Below are positions 1 to 12,504 of a DNA stretch of 64,000 nt, one piece after another. Each line of letters begins with the position of its first letter. The first letter of the stretch is position 1. Origin of the DNA: Oopsacas minuta (taxonomy: Eukaryota > Porifera > Hexactinellida > Lyssacinosida > Leucopsacidae); contig JAKMXF010000099.1 of NCBI GenBank assembly GCA_024704765.1, positions 548,419-612,418 of the forward strand, read 5' to 3'. Below the pieces are notes generated by a model. That model ran no database searches. It worked only from the letters and a program-made list of their open reading frames with translations, and was not told the origin of the DNA. A program made the position numbers and the translations under genes.

Positions 1-833
1 GTGGTTATAAATAATTGTAATTTATTTGCTCTTAACTGAAGATACTGCTCTTTGTTCAGTCCACTTTTAGAATCACCCTTTCGAAATATTCCCTTAAGAG
101 TCGTGATAGCCAGTAAAATTCACACATTTTGGTTTCTTAGACATTTATATGCTGCTGGACTAGATCATTATGCAATGAAGGAAGAAATAATCAAATCTGG
201 TGAATATCGCTCACCATGTTTTGGTTTCCAGATCACTTTAACTGCTCAATTATCATTCTAATTTTACCACTATCATTTTAATCTTCTACATCAGCAAGCT
301 ATCTCTTCAGGCATGTTGAAGCTTCTGTTTTTGTATCTTGCACTTGCGCATCAGTGTCAAAGTATTTACAAAAGTAAGTAGATTCATTAACTATGATACA
401 TTGCTCAACGTATTTGACTTCAGAATGTTTGGAAGGTATTATATGAGTTTTCAGCCTTTATAGCTCAGTTTCTTTTATGTCTCTTTCTACATTCATTCAT
501 ATCTGATCGTTTCGTTTCAAACCACCACCCATAAATTGTTTTGAACATATTCTAGATTATTTCGTAAGATTCTAACCCACACTTGAAAGTAGTCTCACCC
601 ATTTCTCTAACTGTTCTTTATTGTATAAAGTGAAAATGTGAAATGTAATGCCTTCGATTGCAAACATGACTCAAAACCAGCCCTGCAACCAAAAGCAGCA
701 CATTTTTTGGCATCTCGAACCGAGTATGTTGTAGCTAGTAGGAATAGTTAATATTGTTAAGTAAGAATCCCAAATTTCTTTCAATGCCTCCCGAGGTATT
801 ATATGTATATTATTGTAACCAGCGCTTCACTTG
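1..833. other. Non-coding stretch
   Basis: I see no convincing exon, RNA gene or mobile-element end here. The open frame at 52-261 lacks any recognisable domain, starts at TTG and has no splice sites that would make it an exon. The sequence is AT-rich and unstructured, and is probably intronic or intergenic. Confidence 0.4.
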
Positions 834-1452
834 CTAGCTTAGGGCCTCAAGTTAGTTCAAGTATTAAACAAATATAATACTTATTGCTTTGGGTCACTAA
901 GCGACAGGACAAACTCGGCGCTTCGTGTCTCGGATTCATAATATAGCAGAAAGATTTACTATCAAGGGTCCATCCAAATTCTCTTGCAATTACCTTCTGT
1001 TGTAATACTGCAGCTCTTCCGTGGCTTTAGTTTAATAATCTGGACACTTCGTCTCTCGAATATTTTGAAATTCTCAAAATTTCAAAATATTCGAGAGACG
1101 AAGAGAAATTTGACTTTTTTGAACAGTCATGAGGACGTAATAATCCCATTATGACTTTGCATTTGGCCAAAATCATGACATCATAATATTCGTCATATTG
1201 AGGGCTACCTGTGGTTAAACTTTCAAGCTTCTACCATTATATATTGGCAGAGCAGTGGTTGATACTGTTTTTTTTTTTATCTAAAAGGTGACAATCACGT
1301 CATATTCTGTCATGTGTGAATTTTCGCCCAAGACTCAAACTTGTACGAATCATGTCCAAAATTCCTCTGTCTACCAAAAATTTACCCTAGGGTAATCCAG
1401 TTTCTTCAATCAATACTGGACATACAAATATATATATACATATATATATTGA
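834..1452 (-). mobile_element. Helitron-like non-autonomous repeat, copy R1
   Basis: This segment shares its order of motifs with copies at 12055-12504 and 34542-35178: a block of short CGCTTCG-type palindromes, then GGTCCATCCAA, then CATGACATCATAAT, then a terminal GTTTCTTCAATCAAT followed by GGACATACAAA. Read on the minus strand it would begin TC after an A and end near CTAG, as expected of Helitrons. The CTAG end is less certain here (flanked by G rather than A). It has no coding capacity. It contains the 26-bp perfect inverted repeat listed separately. The Helitron assignment is inferred from termini and hairpins only. Confidence 0.42.
1047..1103. repeat. Perfect 26-bp inverted repeat (hairpin)
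   Basis: Arms 1047-1072 and 1078-1103 are exact reverse complements, with a 5-base loop (CTCAA). The arm begins CTTCGTCTCTCGAAT. It lies inside Helitron-like copy R1, and the corresponding place in copy R3 (about 34795-34850) is only partly palindromic. The perfect fold is therefore specific to this copy or has been corrected by local inversion or conversion. Confidence 0.9.
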
Positions 1453-4249
1453 TTAATTGCTTTATATAATATTGAAGAAAATGTCTTATGCTACTAGATA
1501 TGAGCAACATAGAGTTAATAAATTACAATTTGTGATAGTTGATACACTGATAAGAATAAACCTAAGACTATAAGTTATACTAAGTCATATTTGTAACGCC
1601 TACTATCTCCGCCCTTCTACTGAGATTGTTCAGAATAATGTAATACGGTAATACAATGACCATATATGGAAGTTATTGAAACAATAACACTCGGAAGCCA
1701 TAGATATTTGAAACTTGATAATGGTGCGAATCGACTGCCCATATATGACTTCTTATTCAACTATAATACATTTCCCATGTCTAATGATAATCAGTTTCAA
1801 GTTCTAATTTACATATATGGAAAGGTGTGAAACCGCGAAACTCAAAAACCACAAACAATACAAGTATGCCAATATGGGCATTGAAATCCCCATACATGAA
1901 TTCCTAGTCAACAATAATATATTCAATACCAATAGAACTTATAGTCTTTAATTATAGAGACACCAATTTTACCAAACTGACCTAGCTTTAAAGAATCAAA
2001 ACGAGTTGAACATGAGCTACCGTCCAGGTAGTTTAGGAGTCCATGATCTAGCCCACTGCTCGTATTCAAGGAAATATGGGATGTATAATAAATGCTCCAT
2101 TTTTGAAACATTGGAGACCTAGGTTCTTGATCATTGCTCAAAGTGTTGCAATCTCATATGATCTGAACCATTTCTATACAAAATATGAAAAGTTTTCATG
2201 ATCAAATGCGCACGGAGAAGAAGTCAGCAGCCAGTAGCGATTGTGAATTACGAAATTGTCGTCCAGAATTGTGAAATATATGTGATGAACTAGCATAAAT
2301 GTTTTGAAATATTTTGCATATGTGTCAACTATAATATGTTATTTGACCGGCTGCTCATTATTCTTTCTATGTAATTTTTCTTCGGGATACTATTTAGGGT
2401 TGGTGGATTATGTTTTAAAATTAATATGTATTACTTCTTGTAATATTTGATTACAAAATTTGCTAATTTACGACTTGTTTTGTTGCTACTATTAACATGG
2501 CGTAATTGCATAATCAATCATTTCTCAGTCCATAGTTAGTAATACTCTTATCGTATATTTTTGCCAACTTTGATTCTCGACTCTCATTGTTTCAACTTTA
2601 TTTCAATTCCAACGTAAATTCATTTCAATTTCCGATATTACCTGATATCGATTGGGATTCATTTCTATTCTTCCCTTCAATTCAATAATTATTGTTTATC
2701 CTTCGAGTCCTTCAAACAACATTCCAAGGTACATAATATCACTAATTTGTATAAAACATTTTACGAAAAACCTTTGGTTAGCCCACCATACACGATGCTC
2801 AGGGGCGGCGCTAGCACTGCAGCCTCGGGGGTTGGCTGGTGTGTTGGGGGGCGAACCCCATAATCGTAATTATATATTTACAAATTCAGTACCAAAGTAT
2901 ATAATTTACTAACAAAACATAGTTTAATATTCGGTTTATTTACTTGTACTAGGGTCCTATAGTAGTATGCGGTGCGGTATCTCTGCGAAACGATTGATAA
3001 TAGTCTCCCTATCCAATGCGTATAGCATCTGCGCATTGACATTAAGGACTCCGATATCAGACAATCGGGTGTTACCCATCGTTGAGCGACATTACAATTC
3101 GTAACTTACAATTCATGATGTACTTACAGTTCATAACCTACAATTAGTGACATTACAATTCGTCAATCTGGTTTTCGAGTGATTAGTTTACGGATATGGG
3201 ATATTGAAAAAATTTTGAGAATCGAATGTTGCCACAATCATGACACATTCCTACATTGTTGGGGAAAAATACTGCTAACCAGAGTCTAGTGATCACAAGA
3301 GCGGCAGAAATCTTCATTGATTACTTAGATCTACAAAAAATTCTTTTAGATTTAAACTGAATGAGTTATAACTATTTTAATATCAATAAAATGTGTCCAA
3401 AAGTGTCACTTTTATGTATATGCAAGGCGTGAAGGTGTCACCTGGCTCTCTTATTTTACTTTTCCTTGTAGGCTTTGAATTATTCTACCAAGATCCAACT
3501 ATTTAACAATTTGGTGAATACATATTATGATTCCTTCAACATATCTATTGGCGCTGTAAACAAAGCAGGATTTTCAGGATTTGGTCCTTCTAACATCTTT
3601 ATCCAGAGTATGTTTGAGATATTCAATAGATTTTATTATATATTCTGAGGTATTTTGAATTGCCAATTCACAACATTCAGTCTTGACTCAACGATATTCT
3701 GTTTGCATTTTCGATGTCATGGAGCAACCAATTGGCATATCTCGGTTTCGCAGCCAAGATTAACCCCACCCATTTTAACCCGGGGTTAATTTGGATTTTG
3801 CCTAGGTTATACCCAGGGGGTGAAATTATGCTGGCCTAAATTACCCCCAGGGGTTAATCTAGGCTTGCTCATAATTTCCCGATAAGGTTGTACTATCCTA
3901 TCCTAGATTATACCCCCGAGTATGGAGTAGCTAGCTCAGAATATACTCAAATAATCTGGGCTAGGACAGATTATATCCAGAGTTAAGCTGGTTGGGGAGT
4001 TAATCTATGCTGTTACACAGGTAAGAATTTGACTTGGTAGCTTCATGAAAATTCCATTGCATTGTTGGATGTATCAACAATTACAAATTGGAACAATTTG
4101 AAATAATGCCCCACCATAGACTTGTACCTGTCATTCTCTATTTTTACAAGTAAAATCGTCTTTTCACTGAGATTGTATACCCTTCTTGCAGGTTCAAAAC
4201 GGTTTATCTCCAAATATTCAGGAAACTGCTATGACAACGTATTTTCGGT
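1453..4249. other. Non-coding stretch with small degenerate repeats
   Basis: No exon or transposase is recognisable. About 2800-2860 begins CAGGGGCGGCGCTAG and is GC-rich, resembling a hAT-type terminus, but I find no partner end. At about 3088-3170 a phrase close to TTACAATTCGT recurs several times with 16-20 bp spacing. At about 3755-4020 the phrase GGGGTTAATCTAGG and its complement recur. Confidence 0.35.
3755..4020. repeat. Degenerate direct and inverted repeats of a TTAACCCCGG motif
   Basis: Several variants of AACCCGGGGTTAAT, CCCAGGGGTTAATCTAGG and CCTAGATTATACCCCCGAG occur in both orientations within about 265 bp. Short near-palindromes such as TTAACCCGGGGTTAA are visible. The block is more GC-rich than its surroundings. 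It could be the remains of a foldback element or a decayed tandem array. I cannot assign a family. Confidence 0.4.
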
Positions 4250-4257
4250 TAGCCGAA

Positions 4258-5399
4258 CAGGGACGTCGCTACCGGGGCTATAGGGGGCAATGCCCCCTGG
4301 TAAAAATCCGTGCCCCGGGGCATCCCACCTGGTAAATTCGTGCCCTGGCCATCGAACCCCTTGGCTTAAATTGTGAAGTGGAAAATTTCGGCTCCCTTCG
4401 CTCGCATCCTACGCTCAATATTGTTTAATCTCACCCGTTAATACGGGATGTGGCGTGTATTGATCTACCGAACTAGGTAATATTTTCGAGTGTTTATACC
4501 TTGAGCAATTCAGTGTTTTCTCCAGGCCTTTTTGGTATACCGGGTCAGTATCCCTTCAGTTGTTAAAAAACTAGAATTGACTATCCAAGTTACATTATCA
4601 AGGATTATCGTTGGATTTTCCGGTAAATTCCTCCTTTGATATAATAATTATTGATAACTTCTCGTTATTTGGATAAAGATTTCTCTATTTAATCCTAAAA
4701 TATCACTTTGACATTGAGCTTTGGCTGGCGAATATTCCTCCAGACACATGACACATAAACCGATACGCCTTAACAAATTCCTGGGGAGGACCCTGAAATA
4801 CATCCATCTTATTCATATGCGCAAAGCCAATCGGAGAATACTCAAACCAAATGTGTATTACGCAGTTATGGGAAATTGTTTCTTGATTCAAACCTACTTG
4901 GACTGCCACGTGCTGACAAATGTAATTAAGGTAGTAGCATTATAGCTTATTGTCCAAGGGCTACGCCAGATCACGACTGGAAAACCTACAGCAAACCAGA
5001 CCCCCGCTGCAGTAGCGTCGTGCATATATGTCTGGCTGCCCCCAAATATTCTTCGAGCTACATATTACTCGAACAGAAACACAACTTTCTGGGGCAATTG
5101 CAGGCCAAACGTTATTTCTTTCAATTGTTTGGCTCTCGCACCTTACTGATTGTTTACAGCGCCCATAGGCTTTGAAATCTGGGGTTCACAAATTAAATCT
5201 TGTCGACAACCAGATTGAATTTGTGACCCCATATATCAAATCCACAGGACGCAACTGCCCCACTGGATGGTTCTACACAACTAAAATTTATTGATCCGCC
5301 ACTTGTCATGCTCTTGCTAAAATCGTGGAACACATTGCCCTTCGTCCTCCCCTTAGAAACTCTGTACCCCCCTAGGTAAAAATCCTGGCGACTTCCCTG
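4258..5399. mobile_element. Coding-poor hAT-type element with 8-bp target duplication
   Basis: The left end reads CAGGGACGTCGCTA and the complement of the right end reads CAGGGAAGTCGCCA, an imperfect terminal inverted repeat of the CAGGG type common in hAT transposons. It is flanked by TAGCCGAA at 4250-4257 and CAGCCGAA at 5400-5407, an 8-bp target duplication with one mismatch, the length typical of hAT. GC-rich CCCCC/GGGGG runs sit just inside both ends. I see no transposase reading frame within the 1,142 bp, so it is either non-autonomous or too decayed to recognise. Confidence 0.7.
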
Positions 5400-5898
5400 C
5401 AGCCGAATATTGTCGTTGACATCAATTTCTTATTTCTTATTGTTGTTTAGAGATATAGGGAATGATATTACAAAAAATCATGTTGGTACTCTAGTTATTT
5501 ATGCTATGTTACATTTTGATTATATATCTAATTACTATCGATGGCCATTGGCAATTACAATCGAAAGCATCAATTTGTTATTTTCTCAAAATATAGAGGG
5601 TATTGTGCAATTATGTCACAAACAATTTTGCACAATGATTCTATGAATGATAAGTTCATTTACAGAGCAGGATCCATCTTTAGGGTCGTGTGTTTCAAAA
5701 TTGGTGGCTATCTTAATTTGCCACTATTAGACACATATAAAAATATTAAATTGCATAACCATTGTCGTATACATCGTATAGGGGCATATAATAACCGTTT
5801 TCTACTATGATGTTCATATATCCGGTATAGAATGTTTTACTAACGAGTAGATTTCCATGGAGTAGAATAACAAAGATTCGTAATTCAAGTTGTTGTCC

Positions 5899-7683
5899 TT
5901 CTATCTCTTGGCTCAGATTATTGAAGCGTTTTTAGGGTATATCGGGGTTGTTGTATCCGGAAATACTATTAGTTTTGCCTAATTGGCTCTAGTTTTCTAG
6001 ATATCACGTAACCTTAAATTTTAAGGTAATACTACAAATGTATCTATTTGTATGTTTATATCAACATTTCCAACTATTTCTTCACTCTATTTCCAACATA
6101 TTGGAACCTTTTATGGATTCAAAGCGCATTAGACGCTGTTGCCTCAATGATCCTGATGTCTTTTGCTATATTTGGGATGAATATGTGGCAATGGAATATC
6201 GTTTAAATGTTAGAGATGTCACTAAAAAAGCTTATCAGACTTGTTTTGGCATAAAGTTAGGCGATCAAGATAAGTCATAGAATCCACACAAAGGGTGCAA
6301 ATATTGCACAGAAACTTCCGCCTATGTACCTAAGGAAAAGTCAAATCGATGAAGTTTAGGGTACCAATGGTTTGGCGAGAGCCCAAGAACCATCACGATG
6401 ACTGTTATTTCTGCATGGTTAACATGTCTGGATGGAACCGACAGAAAAAGAATTCATGGCAATGTCCTGACATAGATTCTGCAAGAGAGCCAATTCGAGA
6501 CTGCAGCAAAATTCAGGTGCCTGTTTTGCCGTCCTTACTTGATACTGCGTTTATTGAGGCAATTGATGAATCGTCGGACAGTCCTTACTGCAGCAATAGC
6601 TGTAATGAGTTGTTGCAGATAAGTAAGGCGGAGCATTTCATACAGGGGCAGCTCAACGACTTAGTGAGAGACTTAGGCTTGTCAAAAGATGCTTCAGAGA
6701 TCCTGGCTTCCCGTCTCAGTGAACACAATATTCACAGTGAAGTTAGGATAGCTTATTCCCGAAGCAGAGACGAAGAACTTATTCGGGATTATAGTGAAGA
6801 AAGTGATTTCGTGTTTTGTAATAACATCCCAGGACTTCTCTTGGCAATGGGACTGTCTCAATACAATCCGAATGAGTGGCGTTTATTTATCGACAGCCCT
6901 AAACGGAGTCTAGAGTGTGTGTTGCTGCATAATGGTACAAGTTTGCCTGTGTCTCGATCGGCCATTCAGTAACCTTGAAAGAGCACAACGCAACTGTAAT
7001 GATGGTTCTATAAAAGCTGTATTATGATGAACATAACTGGTTCGCGTGTGTGGACATGAAAATGGTCAATATTCTGTTAGGACAGCAAGGTGATTACACT
7101 AAATATCCATGCTTTCTTTGTTTGTGGGACAGCAGAGCGGATGAGGTGCACTGGAAAAAGAAGAACTCGCCAGTTCGTCAGAGGCTTGCCGTGGGGGAAA
7201 AGAATACCATTAACGAGCCACTAGTTAGCCGTGATCGTATCATCCTACCCCCACTACATATCAAGTTTGGACTGATGAAACAATTCGTAAAGGCATTGAA
7301 CAAAGATGGTACCTGTTTCAACTACCTCTGCTCAGTATATCGTGGTCTGAGTAGGGAAAACCTTAAGGCTGGAATTTTTGATGGGCCACAAATCAGAAAA
7401 CTGATAAAAGATGAAGATTTCGCCTCACACATGACTGGAGTTGAGGCTGCCACGTGGTATTCCTTTGTCGATGTTGTAAATGGATTTTTAGGCAACACCA
7501 AAGTGGCTAACTACCAGAATCTGGTTGAGGGCATGCTTAAGAACTTCCACAGTCTGGGAACCAGAATGAGCACAACACTTCACTGCCTCTATAGCCATTT
7601 AGAGAGATTCCCTGAAAATCTTGGTGATTTAAGCGAAGAACAGGGCGAGCGATTCCACCAAGACATCAGGACTATGGAGGAAC
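5899..7683 (+). pseudogene. CACTA-like transposase, truncated copy A
   Basis: This block reproduces copy B (30157-31941) with a constant offset of 24,258 bases, and every translated fragment is identical. It carries the same disablements: a TAG after DQDKS (6278-6280), a frame change near 6340 and a stop at 6970-6972. The reading begins at ATG 6113 (MDSKRIRRCC). Recognisable parts are a zinc-binding-like N-terminus in which a family Cys is replaced, a CYFCMVNMSG block, WRLFIDS (proposed first catalytic Asp), YPCFLCLWDSR (Cys pair), PPLHIKFGL and EEQGERFHQD (proposed catalytic Glu). The copy stops at 7683, just after that Glu, and lacks both terminal inverted repeats, so it cannot be a simple transposition product. 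It is not functional. Confidence 0.85.
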
Positions 7684-10600
7684 AGTTCAAGTGGTCCCTT
7701 GTCATATTTTGGATATTTTTATCTAGTAACGCACGAATGTACCAACATTCCATCTCAAACCTTTTTCAACCGCATCTAATGACCCTAGATCGACGCCGCT
7801 AGGCTCACTTATTCTAGTTATGCACATGTCAACATTTGATGATATCATATATCCCAATTTTAACCTGCCTCTTCATTTTTGCTTCTTCATATTTTTTGCA
7901 TATCTTTCTGAAATATGTCATTGTATTTTTATGGAAGCAATGTGGTTATACTTACACCGATTTGTTTTCCAAATTCGGTTGGGAAAATATGTGACTTCAT
8001 AATGTCAAAAAGGCGCTAGACTCTCTTTCTGGGGCGGGATTGTTAAAATATGGTCAAATGTTGTGTTCCTATCTATACGATACGAAAGAACTACTAAGGC
8101 AGTAATCGGTTATAGTTCAGTAATTTCCAATATTGCTGTGTCATCACGCAGTCATTTTGAGCCTTTTAGACAGCATTTTGCCCTGTTTCCAAAGCTAACA
8201 GATACAATCTAGCCAGGCCCTCCCCATTTTCAACCTGAGAGAGTTCAGCCCTCTTAGAATGATAACAAATTGATTCTCAAAATCTAGATTATTCGTAACA
8301 CCTTGCTCATAGCAAATGTATTCGAAAATATTCTGGATGATTAACAATTCAGAAATCTTTCATCGAAATATACGAATTTTGTAATTTTGTAACAAAAAAG
8401 CATTTTATTTCTCTAGAAATGCTAGTAAGGTGCCAAATATGAATTTAATTCAAATTCACTGCAAACAGTATTCTAATTTCAAAAACTGAGAAAACTTGCG
8501 AAAAGCCTGTATTTCCCAGTTTTGGAAAATTCATTCTATCATTGGCCCCAGTTTCTTAACAAATAGCAACATGGAATTTCTAATAATAGTCTAACGTCAG
8601 ATTATTATTTTGGAAATTTCTACTGAAATTTAAGAAGAATATGTCCCAATTTACGGGGTTTTGGGTTAAAATCAGGCCTATTCCATTTGAAATTTGTTTT
8701 AAAATACATCGCAGAAACTCATCCCTACATTTTATATTACTCGAATACGTTTGGGAAATCGTGTGATTTTATCACCTCATAAACTTGCTTCAATCTCCTT
8801 TTTTGTGTAGGAATTGTTAGAATAAAGTAGTATATCTTTAGTTTACCTTTTCCTTACGAACTTAAGACTTAGGACTTAATCTACTAACATGTAGTTATGT
8901 TCAGGCATATGAACAAGTTATTTATTTGTGTTGATTAGGAAATCTTCAGTTTGAATAACCTAGTTGCAACGCCGTAATTATCCTCTCAGAATATATTTCG
9001 TAGAGATGTCTATCCTCTCAACTCTATCAACTGGGAATACTGTACATAGCGTCAAACTATTCTTTGTGTTTCTCTGTCCACATACTCAAATATACGGACT
9101 TTCAACTTCGTTTTACACTGGATTAACGTAAGCTGAGAACAGTATAGTATCATTCTAGATATCCCGTAATCCGCCAATGCAGACACTCAAGATGTATTAT
9201 TGTCGTGTAGGCAGTCATATTCTGGGAGTCCAATGATCATATTGGTTTCCTGCAAATATTTATGAAATCTCATTTATGCGAGATTGACAAATTTCTTTAA
9301 TGCTAATATTGTCAAAATATCACTATCGGTTAGCTTTGGAAACAAGAAATAGATTATTAGCATATGGGAAGACATATCCTTGAATAACATGGTTTTACTT
9401 AATTTATTTTTGGAATGTAGGTGGTTTTTGACACTTTTCCATATATGGTAATATCAATATTGTATCGACATCAGTTCACACATGTGAAATGCACATCTTA
9501 AAATGGCCATGAATGGCCATATCTGAAAGCTGTTATCTGTTACAATATTCATAGTTCCCAGTATTCAGAACCTTGATGATAACCATTCCCACAATATATA
9601 TTTCTGCCAACATTTATATGGCGTTGTCACTAAAAAATTCAAACTGGACTTTTTATGATCAACACAATATAAATTTGTTGGCCATTTAACTTGTATACTA
9701 ATTATATACTTGTAAATATTTCCTATATACCGTACGATGACACGATGTTTTTTGTAAGGAATATGCAAAATACATGCCACAAAATGATGAAGTTATCATA
9801 ATATCGCAGTAGAGGGGATCCCGTTTATGATCATGCATCTTAGTATATTAACCAGCTTTATATAATATAAGGTTGCGACCCAAAACCATTTTTGTTAATT
9901 CTTGTACGATGAAACTCACTTATTGTACTCCCGGATATTCTCTTAAAATGTGGTAGATTTGGTATCCTTCCTGGATAATATCGTGTAATCTGCGGTTCCC
10001 CATATAGGGTGCATTAACGCTCTGGTGGTTCACTGACAAGATCAGGGTTCACAAGATCTATTCCAGAACACTGGAGGAGTATGCTGGTTCTGGTAATATT
10101 GGTATAAGGAGTCCTTGAGTTAAATAATTTGGAAACCGCTGATGTAATTGAACGTGAATTCATGTTTCGGGGCAAATTGTTAAATATTTTCGATGGAAAC
10201 TTGTGGAAATGTTCTGTACACCAACGAAGAGTCTAACAAACTCGCTTGGTTATACTAGTTGTGTCTACATGTGTTCACATTTAGTAATGAAGAAGTAAAT
10301 AGTACGTACCTACATACTACGCATTCGTATTCGATTCCCAGATTATCCTTGATAATGTCACATTCGCACGAAAAGAATGACATTAAGCTGGAAACTTACT
10401 ACCCGGATTATGTAATAACCTAGATAATGTCGCTGAACACTCATGCACTAGAGATATATTATTCAGCGGGATCCAATGTTTATGATGATATCTAGTGTCT
10501 ACATACGTATGTATACCCAGAGTCAATAGGATAGTATGTATAGCTTGTAAAATGACCACAGTTCCAATTCTGATTACTAATGATGCACACTAACACTATA

Positions 10601-12054
10601 GTTCGATAATACACTCAATCTATGTATGATCACATTCATACTGAAAATGTTAACCAATTTAAGCAATTTTTTCTTCACTTGCGGACCACAGGGTGCCGAA
10701 ATACTGCATTATTAAATTATTGCATTCCATTAAACTTTTAAAACTATAATTGGGAGAGGTATAGCTGTATTTGGAATATCTTAGTGTAGCATATATGCTA
10801 TAGAGTATATACCAAAGGGCCTAGAATACTTCGTTGACCAGGTTCTCAGAATTTCTCAGGACGGCCCTGATCGTATTAGCAATAACTGTCTTCGCGTATA
10901 TTTTTACAAATTCGGAGACTATTCAGTTAGTTCAACCTAATACTACTGAATATCTGTTTTGAGCAACAGAATTCCGAATACTTAACTATCCGCCAAATGA
11001 ACTATTCTGTTGCAACCTTTGGTAATATTGATTACTTATATTCAGATATTTAAAAAATGAATACTTGTATCAAACAATACATTGCACGGAAGTGTCACGT
11101 ACGCAAATGTGTTTGATCCGTTTGTTGTTCTCACTTGAGTCTAACTTTGTATTCATCCCTAAAGTTTCAGTTGATAATTTTGAAATATCATTTGGGATAA
11201 TCGACAATTTGTTTGCTATTATACAGCGGAAGCCGAGTATTCGGAATATCTCGGGAGTCAATGTTTTGTCCCAATTATGATTTATTTGAGTATTCAAAAC
11301 TAGTTTTCATGGTCTCATAGCCACAAATATCTTATTACACTACTATTAAATCCTGATTGATATAGATTAGTAGAGATATGTCTTTGAAGTAAGGGTATAG
11401 TCTCACTTGAGAGGTCATAAAATGCTTTGCGATATTTAAGTAGAAAGTAAGTAATTATATTTTAAATAATAATGAATGTGCTTATTACTGCAACCTCAAT
11501 TATCCGTACCCCATGGGACTATGCAAAAGTGTGGATAACCAACAGTCTGGCCATTATTGAGGTAGTATATACATCGTGGAATAGGCAATGGCACCTTGGG
11601 CGAGTGAGCAAAGTTAATAATCTTAGTTTTGTAGATGGCAATTGAATTGGTGTTGTATTGTTATGGTTAAGGATAATATTAAAATTCCTTGTTTAAAAAC
11701 AAACCATCTTACGATGATACGGAATAAATAGTCTTTAATTAGTATAGAAATCCCAGTAAGCGAATATAATTTTCAAATTCGGTTAATCGGGATACAAAAT
11801 CCTGATTAACCGATTCGATGTGTCAATTATCCAACGATTTTTGTTTGTAAAAGATCTGTTCCCAAAACATTGTGCCGTTTAGGGAGATATCCAGATTATT
11901 TGTCTCCCGATTAATCAGTTTCCACTGTATAACAGTATGTATCTATTGTACACTAGTAATACCCGAATTAACCATTATGAGGACTATTTATCATACAAAT
12001 TGCACCATAATTGATATGATGATTATTAGAAGATTGTCTAGAATTGATTATGAC
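7684..12054. other. Non-coding stretch
   Basis: I find no exon, transposase or bounded element in about 4.4 kb. Frames at 9565-9780 and 11065-11297 overlap on opposite strands and show no domain. A 13-bp near-perfect hairpin built on CGGTTAATCGGGA lies at 11780-11812. The sequence ending CACTGTATAAC near 11935 resembles a pogo/Tigger-type end; both are noted separately. Confidence 0.4.
11780..11935. repeat. Pogo/Tigger-like MITE end with hairpin
   Basis: Arms 11780-11792 and 11800-11812 pair with a single mismatch around TACAAAA. Downstream, CCCGATTAATCAGTTTCC runs into ACTGTATA. A related end occurs at 16620-16697 (CGGTTAATCGGGAG, then CTTCTACTGTATA). The CAGTAGAA...GATTAATCG layout resembles pogo-group terminal repeats. 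This is suggestive only, and full boundaries are not resolved. Confidence 0.35.
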
Positions 12055-12504
12055 TAGCTTGCTTCGCTTGAGACATGCAGTCGTGTACTAGCTCTTCGTT
12101 CCTCAGATTTAACTTTGAGATACATTGGCGAATATTTTGTACTTCTGGTCGCTATGCGGCTGAATAAAATCAGCAGTACATTCGGGAAAACATTCTTATC
12201 CATGGTCCATCCAAGTTTCATTTAATTACTTTCGTGGTGACCATGGGCTGCTACCGATCTTTGGGTATTCATCTTGCTACTTCTTGCTCGATTATAGAGA
12301 AATTTGAGTATTTTTCCAATTGGAAAAATAATGGCTGAGCGTTTGCAAATATAGGATTTTCGGACTCCAAAGGTCACTTTCATGTCATATTTCCCTTTTA
12401 GGTTTGAATTTTGTCTAAAACTCGAAATTACCGAGCCAGGCCTACAATACCCTCGTATACTGGGTCTTCCCGTTTCTTCAATCAATCTGGAGATAAACAT
12501 ATGA
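12055..12504 (-). mobile_element. Helitron-like non-autonomous repeat, copy R2
   Basis: Read on the minus strand the 3' end is AAGCGAAGCAAGCTAG followed by T, fitting the CTAG-T end of Helitrons. Motifs shared in order with R1 and R3 are GTCGCTATGCGGC (hairpin), CCATGGTCCATCCAA, a FITC-like AT-rich middle and GTTTCTTCAATCAATCTGG. It is shorter than R3, with an internal deletion. The 5' TC end at 12503-12504 lacks the expected flanking A. No protein is encoded. Confidence 0.42.

Noticed and set aside
5410-5600. Possible exon after TTGTTGTTTAG reading HFDYISNYYRWPLAITIES.
   Set aside because: The acceptor is good, but no domain or consistent phase with the other exons could be shown, and the frame overlaps another open frame.
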